From the NCBI GenBank assembly GCA_946965045.2, contig OX337229.1, positions 5,084,001 through 5,148,000 on the forward strand: a DNA stretch of 64,000 nucleotides, given 5' to 3'. The notes under the pieces are model-generated. The model worked only from the letters and a program-made list of their open reading frames with translations, searched no databases and was not told the DNA's origin. This DNA is from Epithemia pelagica. Lineage: Eukaryota; Bacillariophyta; Bacillariophyceae; Surirellales; Surirellaceae. Below are positions 42,676 through 53,792 of the stretch, one piece after another. Position numbers and translations under genes: made by a program. Every line of letters starts with the position of its first letter. Position 1 is the stretch's first letter.

Positions 42676-42765
42676 GTTGGTGTCCACTGGTTTCGACTTG
42701 GTGTCCACGGTTTCGACTTGGTGTCCACTTGTGTCCACTGGTTTCGACTTGGTGTCCGCTGGAGA
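42676..42765. repeat. GGTGTCCACT/GGTTTCGACT minisatellite, left block
   Basis: Irregular tandem array of GTGTCCACTGGTTTCGACTTG-like units directly left of the Harbinger-like element. Related blocks are at 45857-45920 and 47515-47655. Confidence 0.8.
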
Positions 42766-42944
42766 GTGGGGTAAACCTGATAATATCAGCCCCACTTCAT
42801 CATAGAAAGGCAGACCGACTATGTTAGCTATTGCTAGGTTAGTAAGACGATCAACAGAATAATAGGTAACTTAAAATATAGTGTAATCGGTCCCCACCAC
42901 CACCCGGTTTTTGCAACCGCGACACAAGAACACTTTACAGCTAT

Positions 42945-44008
42945 CTAAAGGGCCACCATTTTGTGGCGCATTCCACCCTCGAATTTTGCATCCGGTTCGT
43001 CTAGGAATACCATCAGTGCACGAAATCCATTGATAGTGTCAAACAAAAACTCGTAGTCAAACTTTGACTGTACTGCAAAAGGCAAAGAGAGGACAAACTT
43101 GGATCTCACATAATCAGTCTGTTTTTCTTTCAATTGATTGAATGCATCTTCTAGAGCCAATTTCTTACGAATGTTTTCATCCTTCTCCATCCACTCCTGG
43201 GAGAACTGCTTCAACAGTTCTCCCACATCTGTGCTATTGGTAGGCCAAATGATTGTCACAATCAGTTCCTTCTGTGACTCACCAACCTCAATGTCGCAAT
43301 TTGTTGTATCTCTGTGCGCAACCCCAGTGGGCAGGTTGATCACTACAACCACATGCTTTTGTTTGTTCTGATCCACCCACTGGGTCAGCACATGAGGGGG
43401 CGTCCATTCTTTCATCATATCCTTCTTTTCTGACTTCTTTCTCTTGTTTTCCAATGCTCCAAGGTCAGCACCACCAACTGGAACGGCGACTCCAGACCTT
43501 TTTTTCTCTTTTCCTTGTAACAAATTCATAGCTATACTCTTAATTTTATCTGTAGAGAAAGAGAGAAAGAGCAATAGATGAGAGAACATTAGGTAGGTAC
43601 CAAGAAGTCGCCAATTTTGATCACGTACCATGACTTACCTGGTGCACCTGGTGCCTTCTTCTTCCCAAACAAACCAGAACCAGGGGGAAGGTCGTCGTCT
43701 GCATCATCCTCAACATCTTCCAATGGATTGAAACTCTCTTCCTTGCTGGTCACCTTACTGTCCTGTTCCTTTGGGCCATCTCTCAAATGGTATCCATATT
43801 TTTTTTTGAGTTTATTCAATGCAGTACGAAATGATTCAAGCTTGTACTTCATGAACTGTGGATGATCAGACCACACTTGCTTTGGTGCAGCGCTTGCTGC
43901 AAAGGCACGATTTTTTACCAAGTCTTCCAGGTACTCAGCGTCTGCTGTCCTGGAATCCCAAGAGAGTAAGGGACCTTCACCAAGGGAGTTCCTACCGGAG
44001 CGTGTCAT
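42945..44008 (-). CDS. Myb/SANT-like accessory protein of the Harbinger-like element
   Basis: Predicted complement(join(42945..43549,43639..44008)), 324 aa from MTRSGRNSLG; an 89-nt GT-AG phase 1 intron. Residues 10-75 ('LSWDSRTADAEYLEDLV', 'KQVWSDHPQFMKYKLESFRTALNKLKKKYG') resemble the trihelix/Myb-SANT-like fold in which Trp and 'HPxFxxY ... FR' are spaced as here. An acidic loop and 'GSGLFGKKKAPGAP' precede the intron. The second half is an unrecognised domain ('KEWTPPHVLTQWVDQNKQKHVVVVINLPTG'). In PIF/Harbinger elements such a protein binds the ends and carries the transposase into the nucleus. Here it is divergent from the transposase with about 730 bp between starts. Confidence 0.7.
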
Positions 44009-44736
44009 AGCAATTTTGGAATGAACGTTGGGGAGTTTAGTACCTGGGTGGTTTTTTTGGCAAAACCAAACTATGACCAAGAAAGCATACTGGGTAATTG
44101 GTATTCTGGTCTGACCAGGATCAGACCGGGTCTGATCCTGATTCTTATAAATGAAGATTTCTCCATGACATTGGCACTTATGCCAATACTGAACCGACCT
44201 CCTTGTTCCTTATTTAATGAGTTAACTGTGGGTCGATTTAATATAAGGATTAATTACGTAGGTTGTCTTTGGGTCTGGTGGTAAAAAAACGACCCAGGTC
44301 GTTTTTTTCGACCCAGGCAGCTTTTTCATTGGCAGACCAGACGACCTTGTTGATGAGCAATGTTTAGGCTTAAGTTATATCTAGTTAACTCTTTTTTCAG
44401 TGAATAAGAGGGTCGCTTCTATACTGTTTCTAGAGAGACTTGCGAAAAGTTATTCATGTTTCAATATTGGTCCTCATCACTGAAACTGATACAGTGGTCT
44501 GATCCAAGATCTGACCGGATCAGACCCAAGTGACCCAGAAATAGTGACTGTGACCATTTCTGTACTTAGATTACTCCATGGCGTTCACGTAAAGACAGTC
44601 ATACATTAAATTCGAACACTACTATAACGAAAATTCTTGATGAACGAAAAGGAATAGAGTTTTGGCATTGGAACTTAGCTTCACTGCACGGCATGGGCAC
44701 CAACATGAATATCGCATAAACTCACAATTCCTGACG
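44009..44736. promoter_or_regulatory. Divergent intergene region with inverted-repeat sites
   Basis: Between the two transposon genes. The word GGATCAGACC/GGTCTGATCC occurs four times as two inverted pairs: 44118-44127 with 44129-44138, and 44496-44505 with 44517-44526. A third palindrome, AAAAAAACGACC-CA-GGTCGTTTTTTT, lies at 44283-44308. These are candidate binding sites for the accessory protein or transposase. A frame open from 44644 into the transposase may indicate an unseen 5' exon. Confidence 0.6.
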
Positions 44737-45676
44737 ATGGAGGTGAATGCAGGAACATTCATTCAAAGTGCTCTTCCTATGATGGGGAAGAATGGGAATC
44801 CAACAACAAATGAGTTTCATAGAGCTTTTCGAGGCTATTTCAGTCTAACCCCTTCTCTTTGTGTGCATGTGTGGGACGAAATAGAGAACCTTCTGCCAAG
44901 AGGAGGGAAGCCATTCCACCTGTTGTGGGGACTTCTTTACCTTAAGGTTTACGCCTCAGAAGATGTCCTGGTGGCAATTGCAAATACAACAAGAAAGACT
45001 TTTAGAAAGTGGAGTAAGATAGTGACAAAGCTGATGGCTCATCTTAACTATGTAAGTACTGGTAAGTGTTCATGAGGACGGCGTGTACCAGTTTGTCAGC
45101 ATTGTATTCTCACCATCTTTGTCCTGTTTTCTTTAGATAAAATGGGAAAATAGATATGATGCAAGAAAAGAAGGACAATGTTGCTTCATTACTGTTGATG
45201 GAACAGACTTTAGAATTTTTGAGCCTGCTCCATTTGACCCTAAGTGGTTTTCCCACAAATTCAAGGGACCTGGGCTGCGTTATGAAATTGGAGTATGCAT
45301 CAACACTGGGTGGATTGTGTGGTGGAATGGCCCATACCCTTGTGGGACATGGGCAGACCTCAATATCAGCAGAGATTGGCTCATAGACGAAGTGGATGAA
45401 GGGGAAATGATGGTTGCAGATGGAGGCTACAATGATGGTGGAGAATACTTCATTACACCGTCTGGACACAACAACTTTATGGACAAAATGATGGCTGATG
45501 CAAGAGCACGACATGAAGTAGTCAACAGCTACTTCAAAAGGTACAACATTCTAAAAGACAAATACAGAGGTGACCTTGGATGGCACAATGTGGTTTTTGG
45601 GGCGGTGGTAAATTTGGTCCAGCTTTGTATCGAAAACAACGACCTCGATGTATTCCAAGTCGAAGTAGAAGATTAG
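44737..45676 (+). CDS. HARBI1-like DDE transposase, two exons
   Basis: Predicted join(44737..45051,45137..45676), 284 aa from MEVNAGTFIQ; 85-nt GT-AG phase 0 intron. The splice recreates the conserved 'LNYIKWENR' junction. DDE_Tnp_4-type motifs: 'VDGTDFRIFEP' (first Asp), 'FDPKWFSHKFKGPGLRYEIGVCI', 'WWNGPYPCGTWADL', 'ADGGY' (second Asp) and 'RARHEVVN' (Glu), ending 'NVVFGAVVNLVQL'. All three acidic residues are present. The frame is open about 90 nt upstream of the chosen ATG without another ATG, so a further 5' exon is possible. It should catalyse excision and insertion of the element. Confidence 0.85.
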
Positions 45677-45849
45677 TCTAGCTAGTAGTGCTAAGTGTAG
45701 TGGTCGAAAGACCGGGTGGAGGTGGGTTTAGCTACACTAATTACGTTAGACTGTACTCCTTTGTTATGACTACCTATCTTTTCAATACGTATGGAAACCA
45801 TATAGATAGAACAACGTTCTGGTATCAGATAATATCAGGTTTACCCCAC

Positions 45850-48268
45850 ACTCCTGGTGTCCACTGTGGTTTCGAGTTGGTTTCGAGTTGGTTTTGAGTT
45901 GGTTTCGGGTTGGTTTCGACCCCTCTACAAACTGTGAACGCAATAATCAAACATTCTCGTTCTTTTCTGTCATTGTCAAATGATGCGTCCCATGATCCTA
46001 AAGCGGAGCTACCGCTGACAGGTGTTGGGCAACAAGATTTCACAGGGGATATGGCGAAGCAATCCTATCCTACAACTAGCTCAAACAGTACAAATCGCCT
46101 CCTCTACTCTACGAGTTGCATAGTCCATAGGAAATCTAGCTTAAATGAGCATCGTTCACGTTCATCCACCCGATGCTCAAAATCTTGTCGTCAATCCGTT
46201 TGCCTTAGTTGATTGTTGTTACATCCATTCAAGTCCAACAGGAATGTTGTTTGCAGTGTTGTCGCTGGCATGATGCTCGTCCGAATAGTTTGCGTCTAGT
46301 TGAGTATGGTCGTGGTGTTGTTGCCTTTGTTTCGTTCGGGCGTAACGAGGAGCTGATTGTTTAGTATGGTGCTGCTACCGAGGCCGTGAGAAAGGAGAAG
46401 GATTTGATTGTTGCGGATAGTGTCATTGTCACGGATTAATTCGCTCGACCGAAAGGAGGAGCGGATTGTTGGATGTGGTATTGTTTTCGTTGTCACCACT
46501 TGCTGTCGTTGTCGCTCGTTTTCGTTCGTTGTCATTGTCGCCGCTTGTGTTGTCGCTCGTTGTGGTTATGGTTGTCGTTTTCGCTCGTTGTCGTTCTCAC
46601 CGAGTCCTGTCGTTGTCGTTTTCGCTCGCTGTCGTTGTTGCCACTTGTGGTTGTGGTTGTGGTTGTCGCTGCTAGTCGCTTGCCGTCGTTGTCGTTGCTG
46701 CGACAGTCGTTGTCGCTGCTTGTCGTTGTTGCCGCTAGTCGTTGTTGCCGCTAGTCGTTGTTGCCGTATGTTGTCGATGTCGCGTCTGGTTGTCGCCATC
46801 GCCACTACTATTGCCTTCTCAACGATTTCGATTGATTGTTGAGTATGGTGTTGTTGTTGTTGCCGTTGTTGTTGTCGCTGTTGTTTCGTTCGGGCGAAAC
46901 GAGGAGTTGACCGCGGATTGTTTCGTTGTCGAAAGAAGGTTGATTGTTGCGTTTGGAGATGTCGCAACACCGGTTGTAGGAGGACAAGAAGATGAGAAGG
47001 CCAGATCCGAGACAATCAGATCACCTTGTTGCATTCATGTTGCTTCTTGTTGTTTGGGAGGTGGTTGTTTGTTGCTTCCTTGTTGTGGTTGGTTTCGTTG
47101 TTGGGTCAAAACAATCAGTCTGGTTGCCGTGTGTCCTTGTCGTTGCCCTCCCATGCCTTACCCATCCATGTCGAATCTTCCATTGTCGTCACTGCCTGCA
47201 ATCTTCGTTTATTCCATCATCATTCGACTCCAGTCTTGATCCTCTTGTTGCTTCGTTCCAACCAAAAAGTGGAAGACTTCCCAAACTTGCCGTACGTCTG
47301 TGAAACTAGCCAACTCATCCCCGCCCGTCCATTCCCTCACGGTACACTTGGTTCGTTCCGCGGAGCTTTCGTGTTCTTGTCTATGAAGATTGGTGGTGGT
47401 CGTTGTTCTGTCGTTGTTTGATTGTTGTTGTGATCCTCGTGCTCTGATGTTGAGGGCGATCTGCACTAGCACGCCAATCAACCCATCCAGACCGTCGTGG
47501 TGTCATGATTTTGTTGGTTTTGACTTGGTGTCGACTTGGTATCGACTTGGTGTCCACTTGGTTTCGACTTGGTGTCCACTTGTGTCCACTGGTTTCGACT
47601 TGGTGTCCACTGGTGTCCACTGTGGTTTCGACTTGGTTTCGACGTGGTTTCGACATTAACTCGAATCCACACGTGCTTGGGCCTTGCGGACTCGAAAACA
47701 TTTATAATTTAAACCCTAGTTTAACGGTCAAAATCAATTTTGATCTTATTTCAAGATCAAAAATCTTAAATATAATAAAGTCAACGGAAAGTCTCATTAA
47801 GTACTGCACTTATTCTGCTGTAGTAGATCGCTAAATTCACACTGTACCACTTTAGAAGACTACCACGAAAGCGGAAAAGTCCGTGCCGCCACCAAAGTAG
47901 CGGCTGTCCCTGTTGCTTGGTGCGTTGGCGTTTCAAGACCATTTGAGCGAGTGATTCCCTCGTGTTTGTAACTGTTGAAACTGTTCTGGAAAAGCAGAGT
48001 CGGTGGAACTTGCTCTGGAAAAGCAGAGACGGTAGATATTCGGGGTTAAGGTCCCAAAGGTTATCGTCTCCATGAGCGATGCGAAGTGGCGCTTAACACA
48101 AGCAGATATGTACAAAATATGTAAACTAGATTTTAAATTTAATATGTACTATTTCAATCTCTTCATCCCTCCTTCGACTATGCACAGTTTGTTTTGGCAG
48201 CGACCCTTTGAGCCCAAGCGTCGCCAATTGAGATGTTTTACGCTTTAGATGCATAGATGAATCGTGCT
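45850..48268. repeat. Low-complexity repeat region, no gene called
   Basis: 45857-45920 and 47515-47655 are GTGTCC/GGTTTCGA minisatellite. 46300-46960 is GTTGTCGCT-rich sequence in which the phrase CGAGGAG(C/T)TGATTGTT-like recurs; it is the reverse-orientation relative of 54340-55350. 47700-47830 is AT-rich. At about 47977-48034 the word CTGGAAAAGCAGAG(T/A)CGGT occurs twice. Several frames here are open only because stop codons are absent from the trinucleotide-like repeat. Confidence 0.6.
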
Positions 48269-49704
48269 TCAATTCACTTTTGTGTCCGACATTTGCATAC
48301 GACCAAAGAGCTTTCGAGTCCAACGAACAACCCGGTGCGTTTTGCGAGTCTTCTTTTCAACTACGCTTGGGACAGCCGGAACGACTTTGTCCTCCACTGC
48401 TTGAGGAACAGGGACAGCCGCAGGGACAACCCGTGCTGTGTCTTCGACAATGGCAGAGGGTTTTACTTGGTCCTTGAGTTCAATCATCCCACTAGAGAGT
48501 AAACCAAAGATGAAAATCCAAAATACCAACATCCAGACCAACGCTCCGCGTCGTCCAGCTTTCTTGGTTGTGCTAGGATGCGCCAATTCTTCTGGTACTT
48601 CAGTGGCAGTCACCTCGTTGTCGCTCACTGGAGCAATCTCTGTGTAAGGGAGAAACGAAGTAAATAAGTGTGAATCCCCGAATTTGAAGTCCACGGAGGT
48701 GCTTGCCAAACAGTGTATCACGTACCAACTTCTGCTTCCGTATCTTTCGAGTCATCACTTTGTTGAATCTCAACACTGGAGGGACTTTCCGTCATCTGTT
48801 CCGTGGAGGAGGGAGAAGCGACTGCTTCATCCTCGGCCGAAGTCGTTTCGGACACATCGCTGTCCAAGTCTTCAATGGGGGTGTCTTCAAGTTCCTCGAC
48901 GCTTTCGGTGTTCACTCTGACAGTCACGTCATCAATGACAACCGTTTCATGTTGCTCGGGAAGAGACTTGTCCCGACTGGTCTCGTCTTCTTCCGATACA
49001 ACGTCATCGGTGTGATGAGAGGCCCATTCTTGCTGTTGTTTACGAAGAGCTCGCTTCTTCCAAGCTGCAGTTCTTCGCTTCCATGCGCCCCATCGTGTAG
49101 CCCAAACAAGCTTCCAGGCTCGAAGAAAGACAAAGATCATGTTTTTTCTTGTTTTCATTTTCTTGGCAAGAACGCCGCTCTGACGATCCTGTTTCACTTC
49201 CTTTTGTGGAACTGGCTGCGGCGAGATATCACCTTGTATGTCCTTGCTTTCCAAAGTGATACTTTCTTGAGTTTCGGTTGTTGTTGATATTTCCACCAAC
49301 TCCAAAATGGGACTCTCACTTTCCTCAGCTGTGTCCGTGACGTCAAAACGAACGCTTGTTTCCTTCTTGGAATCCGCTGGGACATTGTGTTCTTCAAGGG
49401 GTTGCATGAGCTGATCATCCATGTTGGGTGTCTCTGGCGCATTACAAGCCATGTTTGCGAGTCTCTCCTCAAACACAACGTCGTCCTCATCAAAAGAGGG
49501 GGCTTCTTCATGCACAGCTGTCGAATCATTCGCCTCGGAATGAGGCATCTCTTCTTTCTTCAATAAATCGATATGGTTCTGTTCATGAGTCGCATCCGTT
49601 TCCATGTACAGATGTTTCTCGTGCTCATTTGTATCCTGAACAGTGCCCATCGCCGAAGCGAGAGGGCACGAGAGACTTGTGTTTTCGACGACTGATGTTT
49701 GCAT
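48269..49704 (-). CDS. RW-box membrane protein D (two exons)
   Basis: Predicted complement(join(48269..48639,48726..49704)), 449 aa; 86-nt GT-AG phase 1 intron. The first 326 residues are acidic and Ser/Thr-rich, with a 'TSVRFDVTDTAEE' segment and a basic, Trp/Arg-rich stretch ('FLRAWKLVWATRWGAWKRRTAAWKKRAL') near 196-223. No signal peptide. The intron falls about 32 residues before the single helix at 359-379 (WMLVFWIFIFGLLSSGM), which is followed by IELKD. A Pro/Val-rich spacer leads to the C-terminal basic box HRVVRWTRKLFGRMQMSDTKVN. The helix resembles protein B and E; the RW box resembles the RRWTC box of A and C but without the Cys pair. Function unknown. Confidence 0.78.
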
Positions 49705-51206
49705 TCTGTCAAGCTACACGGATTAGTTTACAATTGTTACCTTGATGGTTGTTGAGCAAGTTCACGTGGCTTTCAAAGATATCTCTGCTCCAAGTTATAA
49801 TGAGAGTGTGGTGGACCCCAAACCACTCGCTCTCTTTTGGCGAGTCGGAGGGAGTTCATCGATCCACTACCTAGTCTATTGTGCTGGCTGCTGCGCTGTC
49901 GGATTCGTCTGTACAGCGGTGGTACAGCAAGCACGAAAAATTCACTCGTTTTTCGGCGGGGCGTAGGAGAGTTCCGATTCATTTAGCAAGAACCAAGCCT
50001 TGGATGATGCGATGGAGAGGGTGTGTGTGTGTGCGTGTCGGGGTTCGTCGATCATGAGTTGTTCGTCCTGCTTCCGGCGTTGCCGTGCGAACGACAAAAG
50101 GGAACGATGATGCGTAGGACAAAAGGTGAGGAGGACAAAGGAGAAGAGAACTGACTCACCCAGCTCGGATATTTTCTCTCTCGAGTGACAGAACATGGGG
50201 GATAGCTTCCGGATACAAAGATATTCAATATAAACACCCTATCTCCGAGAAATAGACCTCTCTTAAAGTATTCCTCTTCATATTTCTGCTCCGAAATCTG
50301 GGGTGTTGACACCTGATGTCAGAGCGAAACTCCCCCAGTCCCCACCCCCAATCCCCCATAGTTCGCGGTAAAACTTTGATGAGTCACGGTGAGTGCCTAT
50401 TTTAGCGATATACTATGAATGGATATGTTCTTTCCCGCTGGAGATTGCGTTCCCGAACGCATTTTCTCCAACTCCAGCGCGATCGTGTGTTCATCGTCCT
50501 GATTAATCTGGGTTGATGAGTAGACGGACCAACAACCCGACAAGTTGTGGTTTTGCTCTGATCTTGCCTACCTAGCTTCGAGCATGGCTATGATATATGA
50601 TATCCTTTCGATTTCGAGTGATGACTCAGATCTTCCACTCTTGCCTCCGTCAAATGTGACGCAACAAATGCTTTCTAGGAAACGATTGGGGACATCATCA
50701 TCGGCTGGAGTCACTACGGTACGTAGTCACTGGTTCTATGATAAGGAGCTCATGCGCTTTTGTGGAGAGATAACTTCGCTGAATTGAGTCGCTCTCTACG
50801 GCCCCCTCATATTTCGCTGATTGATGATGGGTGGGGTTTTGCGACCAACTTTTGCTGTGGATTTTAGCAAACTTTCTCGCTCGCGCTTGTTGCTTGCACC
50901 TCTTTGGCCGTACTCACCCTCATTATCAAATGTTGCGATTGTGCAATGCCATTAAAGACTTGGATCCAGCTCGTACTCCTGTGATGGTTGTGAGTTGAAG
51001 AAATGGCACAACTGACCCCTTGAAGCGTCGTTGGTGTAGGTCGTTGCGCTGCAATATTGACATCTAAAATGCTGTGTAGACTACCAGATGTTAAATTATG
51101 TACACTGGGGGCGGTCGATTGGAGCGACTGTCCAGATAGGGTTCCTGGTTGTCATTGTCGTTGACGGGGATAGATGCGGATTCGACTAGGTTGCCTCCAA
51201 CTGTTT
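49705..51206. other. Intergenic region between D and E
   Basis: No gene recognised in 1.5 kb. A (GT)n-like run lies at about 50020-50036 (GTGTGTGTGTGCGTGT). Short open frames on both strands lack domains. Confidence 0.4.
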
Positions 51207-52328
51207 TTATGATGGGACCTCTGCACGATTGCGACGGAACAATTTCTGGGCCCAACGAGCGACGCGGTTCTTACGTTGGTGTTGCTTGGTCGGTGATTCA
51301 GGTGCCAATCTATTCTTGTTGTCTTGAACTCCATCGTTAGTGTTCTCCTCCATGGTTTGAATAGGAGCTTCAACCTTTAATTGCCCGTGTTCCACGACGG
51401 ATTCTTGTTTGAGACCGTCGGATTCAATCTCAATGGTATCAACATCCTTTGATGCTTTTGAATTTTGCGTTAGCCGTTCAAGGCTGGTAGTGGATACTGG
51501 CATAGCACCTTTCATATCTGCAACACTGTTGTCGTCACTAACTTCTGAAAAAGAGTTGAGTTCGTCCATACTTCCATTGGAAATTTGTGCAATGGTTGCT
51601 GTTTGATTCTCTGCAGGATCAATATTCTTACTGACCACTGAATGAGGGTCGTGAAGTTCAATAATACCATTCGAAATCATGGCCAAAATCATGAGCCAGA
51701 ACACAATCAAATAAGCCAAATCACCAAGACTTTTTCCTTTGCCTGCTCCGGTGCTGTCGTTTGTTTCTTTGGCGACGAAGACTGGCAAATCAGTTTCAGA
51801 CAATTAGACAACAACAAAATAAACAATCAAGATTCGACAGGCTTGCTTCTAGTGGAAAACGAACGTACCTTTGTTGGTTCCATTCGCCTGCTGTTTTTCC
51901 ATTTTGTTGTCCACCATCTCAGAGCAACAATCGCACTGATCGCAATTGTCTTCTTGGTTCTCTTCCGCACCTGCCGTTTCTACGCTTGGCGGCACGTTCT
52001 CCTTCGTTTCCTGTGTCACTGCTTTCGACGTTGGTTCAGTCTGGTTAGCAGGTACCATTACCACTTCGGAAGGGACAGAAGCAGTAGAATCATCAACGTC
52101 TTCATCCTCTGAAGATCCTTCTGTACGGCTCGTATATTTCATTTGGTCGTCGTCAACCTTTTTGGCAGAAACGGTATCGTCGAGATTCTTGGAGGAGGAC
52201 TTGCCATCGTCGGATTGGGGCACGTCGTCGGATTCGACCTTCGCCCTTCCCTTGTCGTAACAAGGCGGATCCATCTGTGCCATTACCTTCCAGGTTGATC
52301 CAGTCAGTTGCTCTCCTTGTTTATGCAT
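51207..52328 (-). CDS. RW-box membrane protein E (two exons)
   Basis: Predicted complement(join(51207..51781,51869..52328)), 344 aa; 87-nt GT-AG phase 1 intron, as in gene D and again shortly before the helix (about 20 residues). N-terminal 150 residues are acidic and Ser-rich, no signal peptide; an alternative start is Met16 or Met19. One helix at about 174-194 (LAYLIVFWLMILAMISNGI) followed by IELHD, closely like D. A long acidic spacer ends in the basic box RKNRVARWAQKLFRRNRAEVPS. RKNR would suit a furin-like protease if the tail is lumenal. Same family as A-D by helix, intron phase and terminal box. Function unknown. Confidence 0.78.
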
Positions 52329-52962
52329 TATGGTGTTACGGAAGTTGCGAGCGGGAAAGGATGGTCAATTTCGAATCTACTCCTATGAGGTAAGCAGAGA
52401 GAAGAGATCTACAGAAATTCTCAAGCATTGTGTTGTCACTCTTCCCTCTCCGTCGGATCTCTCTGTCTCCCACATTCGACTTCGATTTTTGATGGGTTCA
52501 CGTTCGGTTTTGGATGAGGTCAGCAACCACGAGAACCAATTGAAATCCGCGAGCGCTGGATTACGTAGCGTCTTATCGAAAATTCACTGACTCACAAGAA
52601 CCATCAACTTGACTCCCCGCGAAAGCCTGCAAGTCCTTGCTAGTCGACGACAGGCCATCCTGCGAGCATTGCAGTCGCATCATATACGACTCCGGAGTCC
52701 GAAGTAGCCATAGCTACCCAAAGCCGTAGCCAGGACCAAAACGAAAACGAAGGTACTCCTACCTAGATGGTAGAAGGGCGAGAAGGAGAGGAAACAAACA
52801 AGCCATCAAAGTTGACAGACGTCGACCTAAGTGCCCATAATCCTGGTACACTCTTCTCGTTACTCTTTAGAAGAAGATTGGAGTAAAAAAAACTGGTTGT
52901 TAGGAGTAGTGCCAAAATTGGTACAGAAAATGTTGAAATCAAACACTTTCGGTTTAGGAGAG
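52329..52962. other. Intergenic region
   Basis: Between divergent-looking small frames; no gene or strong repeat. Short palindromic ACTCCTA/TAGGAGT words occur at about 52750 and 52897. Confidence 0.35.
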
Positions 52963-53792
52963 TCATTCTTCATCATCGTCATCATCGTCGTCGTCCATGT
53001 CTAGTTCGACTTGTTGAGCAACCGAGGATGCAAGCGCTATGGCCAACTCATGGGCAAACCTGCTGCTGACTATAGAGGAATCCCACATTATGATGTCGCC
53101 ACAAGATGTCCTGCTGCTTGGTTCTTGTGGTTGTAAGACATTCCGTTGTTGTGCTTGGGTGTCTTGCAACACCAGACTTCCCACAAGAATGCGTTCCATT
53201 CCCACCACCAATCCCTCGCGGACGACATGAGACCGTACACTTGTTCCAGTTTACGTCGTAAGAGGGGAAACACTGCAGATTCTGCTTCCTCCTGTTTCTG
53301 CTGCTGTGAGGCAACATCACAACATTCTTGATAGACTCGCGTCACAATACGTTGACACCAACTGTGTTGAGCCAGGAATTCTTGCACATCGGGCCCCAAT
53401 TGATCTCGAATCTTTTGCAACTCGGCATGAGTATACCAAGTAGAAGGTTCGTCTTCACTTTGATACAGCTCCAATCGAGTTTTGTGATCGTGTTGTGCTG
53501 ACATCTCATGGACTTGATTAGCGTTGATATCGAAGCGCACCGATTTTCGTGGCTTCTTTTGCTCGTGTTGTGGCTTGTTTGTTTCATGTTCTGGAGGCCC
53601 AGTGCTCTTTGGTGTTTCGTTGTCCCTTGTGACAGTCGAAGACAAGGATGTGGTGGAATCGTCATTAACTTCTACCTGCTGCAGCAACAGCAAATCCATC
53701 GACATGTCATTCTTTCCCTTGGACGAACGAACCAACTGACGCTTTCTCGTGGAAGAGGAAGGACGGAATGCCATACGCATGATTCTTGTCAA
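52963..53792 (-). pseudogene. Diatom 'SVRF-WYT-IR' protein gene with a frame break
   Basis: The minus-strand frame from ATG 53792 encodes KKPRKSVRFDINANQVHEM, then 'STWYTHAELQKIRDQ', a Cys-containing helical part and 'LLRRKLEQVYGLMSSAR'. This order (VRF box, WYT/ExxxIR box, then a Gly-Leu-Glu type helix with an Arg-rich end) is common in large diatom protein families of unknown role. Near 53215-53250 the similarity to the expected helix moves to another frame: 'REGLVVGMERILVGSLVLQDTQAQQ', which stays open for another 70 codons and ends in an Asp/Glu run at 52963. The first frame instead runs into a Trp-rich stretch and stops at 53088. A one-base insertion (or two-base loss), real or from sequencing, explains this best. 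Confidence 0.6.

Larger units (their letters stand above)
41731..42765. other. Intergenic region with tandem repeats
   Basis: Holds a three-copy repeat (42043-42297) and the left part of a GGTGTCCACT minisatellite up to 42765. A 185-codon plus frame (41755-42312) spans the repeat; since the repeat is also open on the minus strand, I do not call a gene. Confidence 0.4.
42766..45849. mobile_element. Harbinger/HARBI1-like DNA transposon with two divergent genes
   Basis: Short inverted ends GTGGGGTAAACCTGATA (left 42766-42782; right as reverse complement ending 45849), with further imperfect inverted similarity about 120 bp inside (TAGTGTA ... CCACCC GGT). Inside are a DDE transposase on the plus strand (44737-45676) and a Myb/SANT-like protein on the minus strand (42945-44008), the usual two-gene plan of PIF/Harbinger elements. 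Both flanks are GTGTCC-type minisatellite, so the element appears inserted into it. A clear 3-bp target duplication was not found. Both genes are open after splicing. Confidence 0.78.

Noticed and set aside
46408..47239. Several open frames rich in Val/Cys/Arg on both strands
   Set aside because: They arise from GTTGTCGCT-type low-complexity sequence that lacks stop codons; all frames are similarly open.
31107..52328. Identity of the RFKR-box proteins with silaffins, cingulins or silicalemma-associated proteins
   Set aside because: No signal peptide, no Lys-rich silaffin repeats, and different order of helix and boxes; only loose similarity in Ser-richness and an RxL word.
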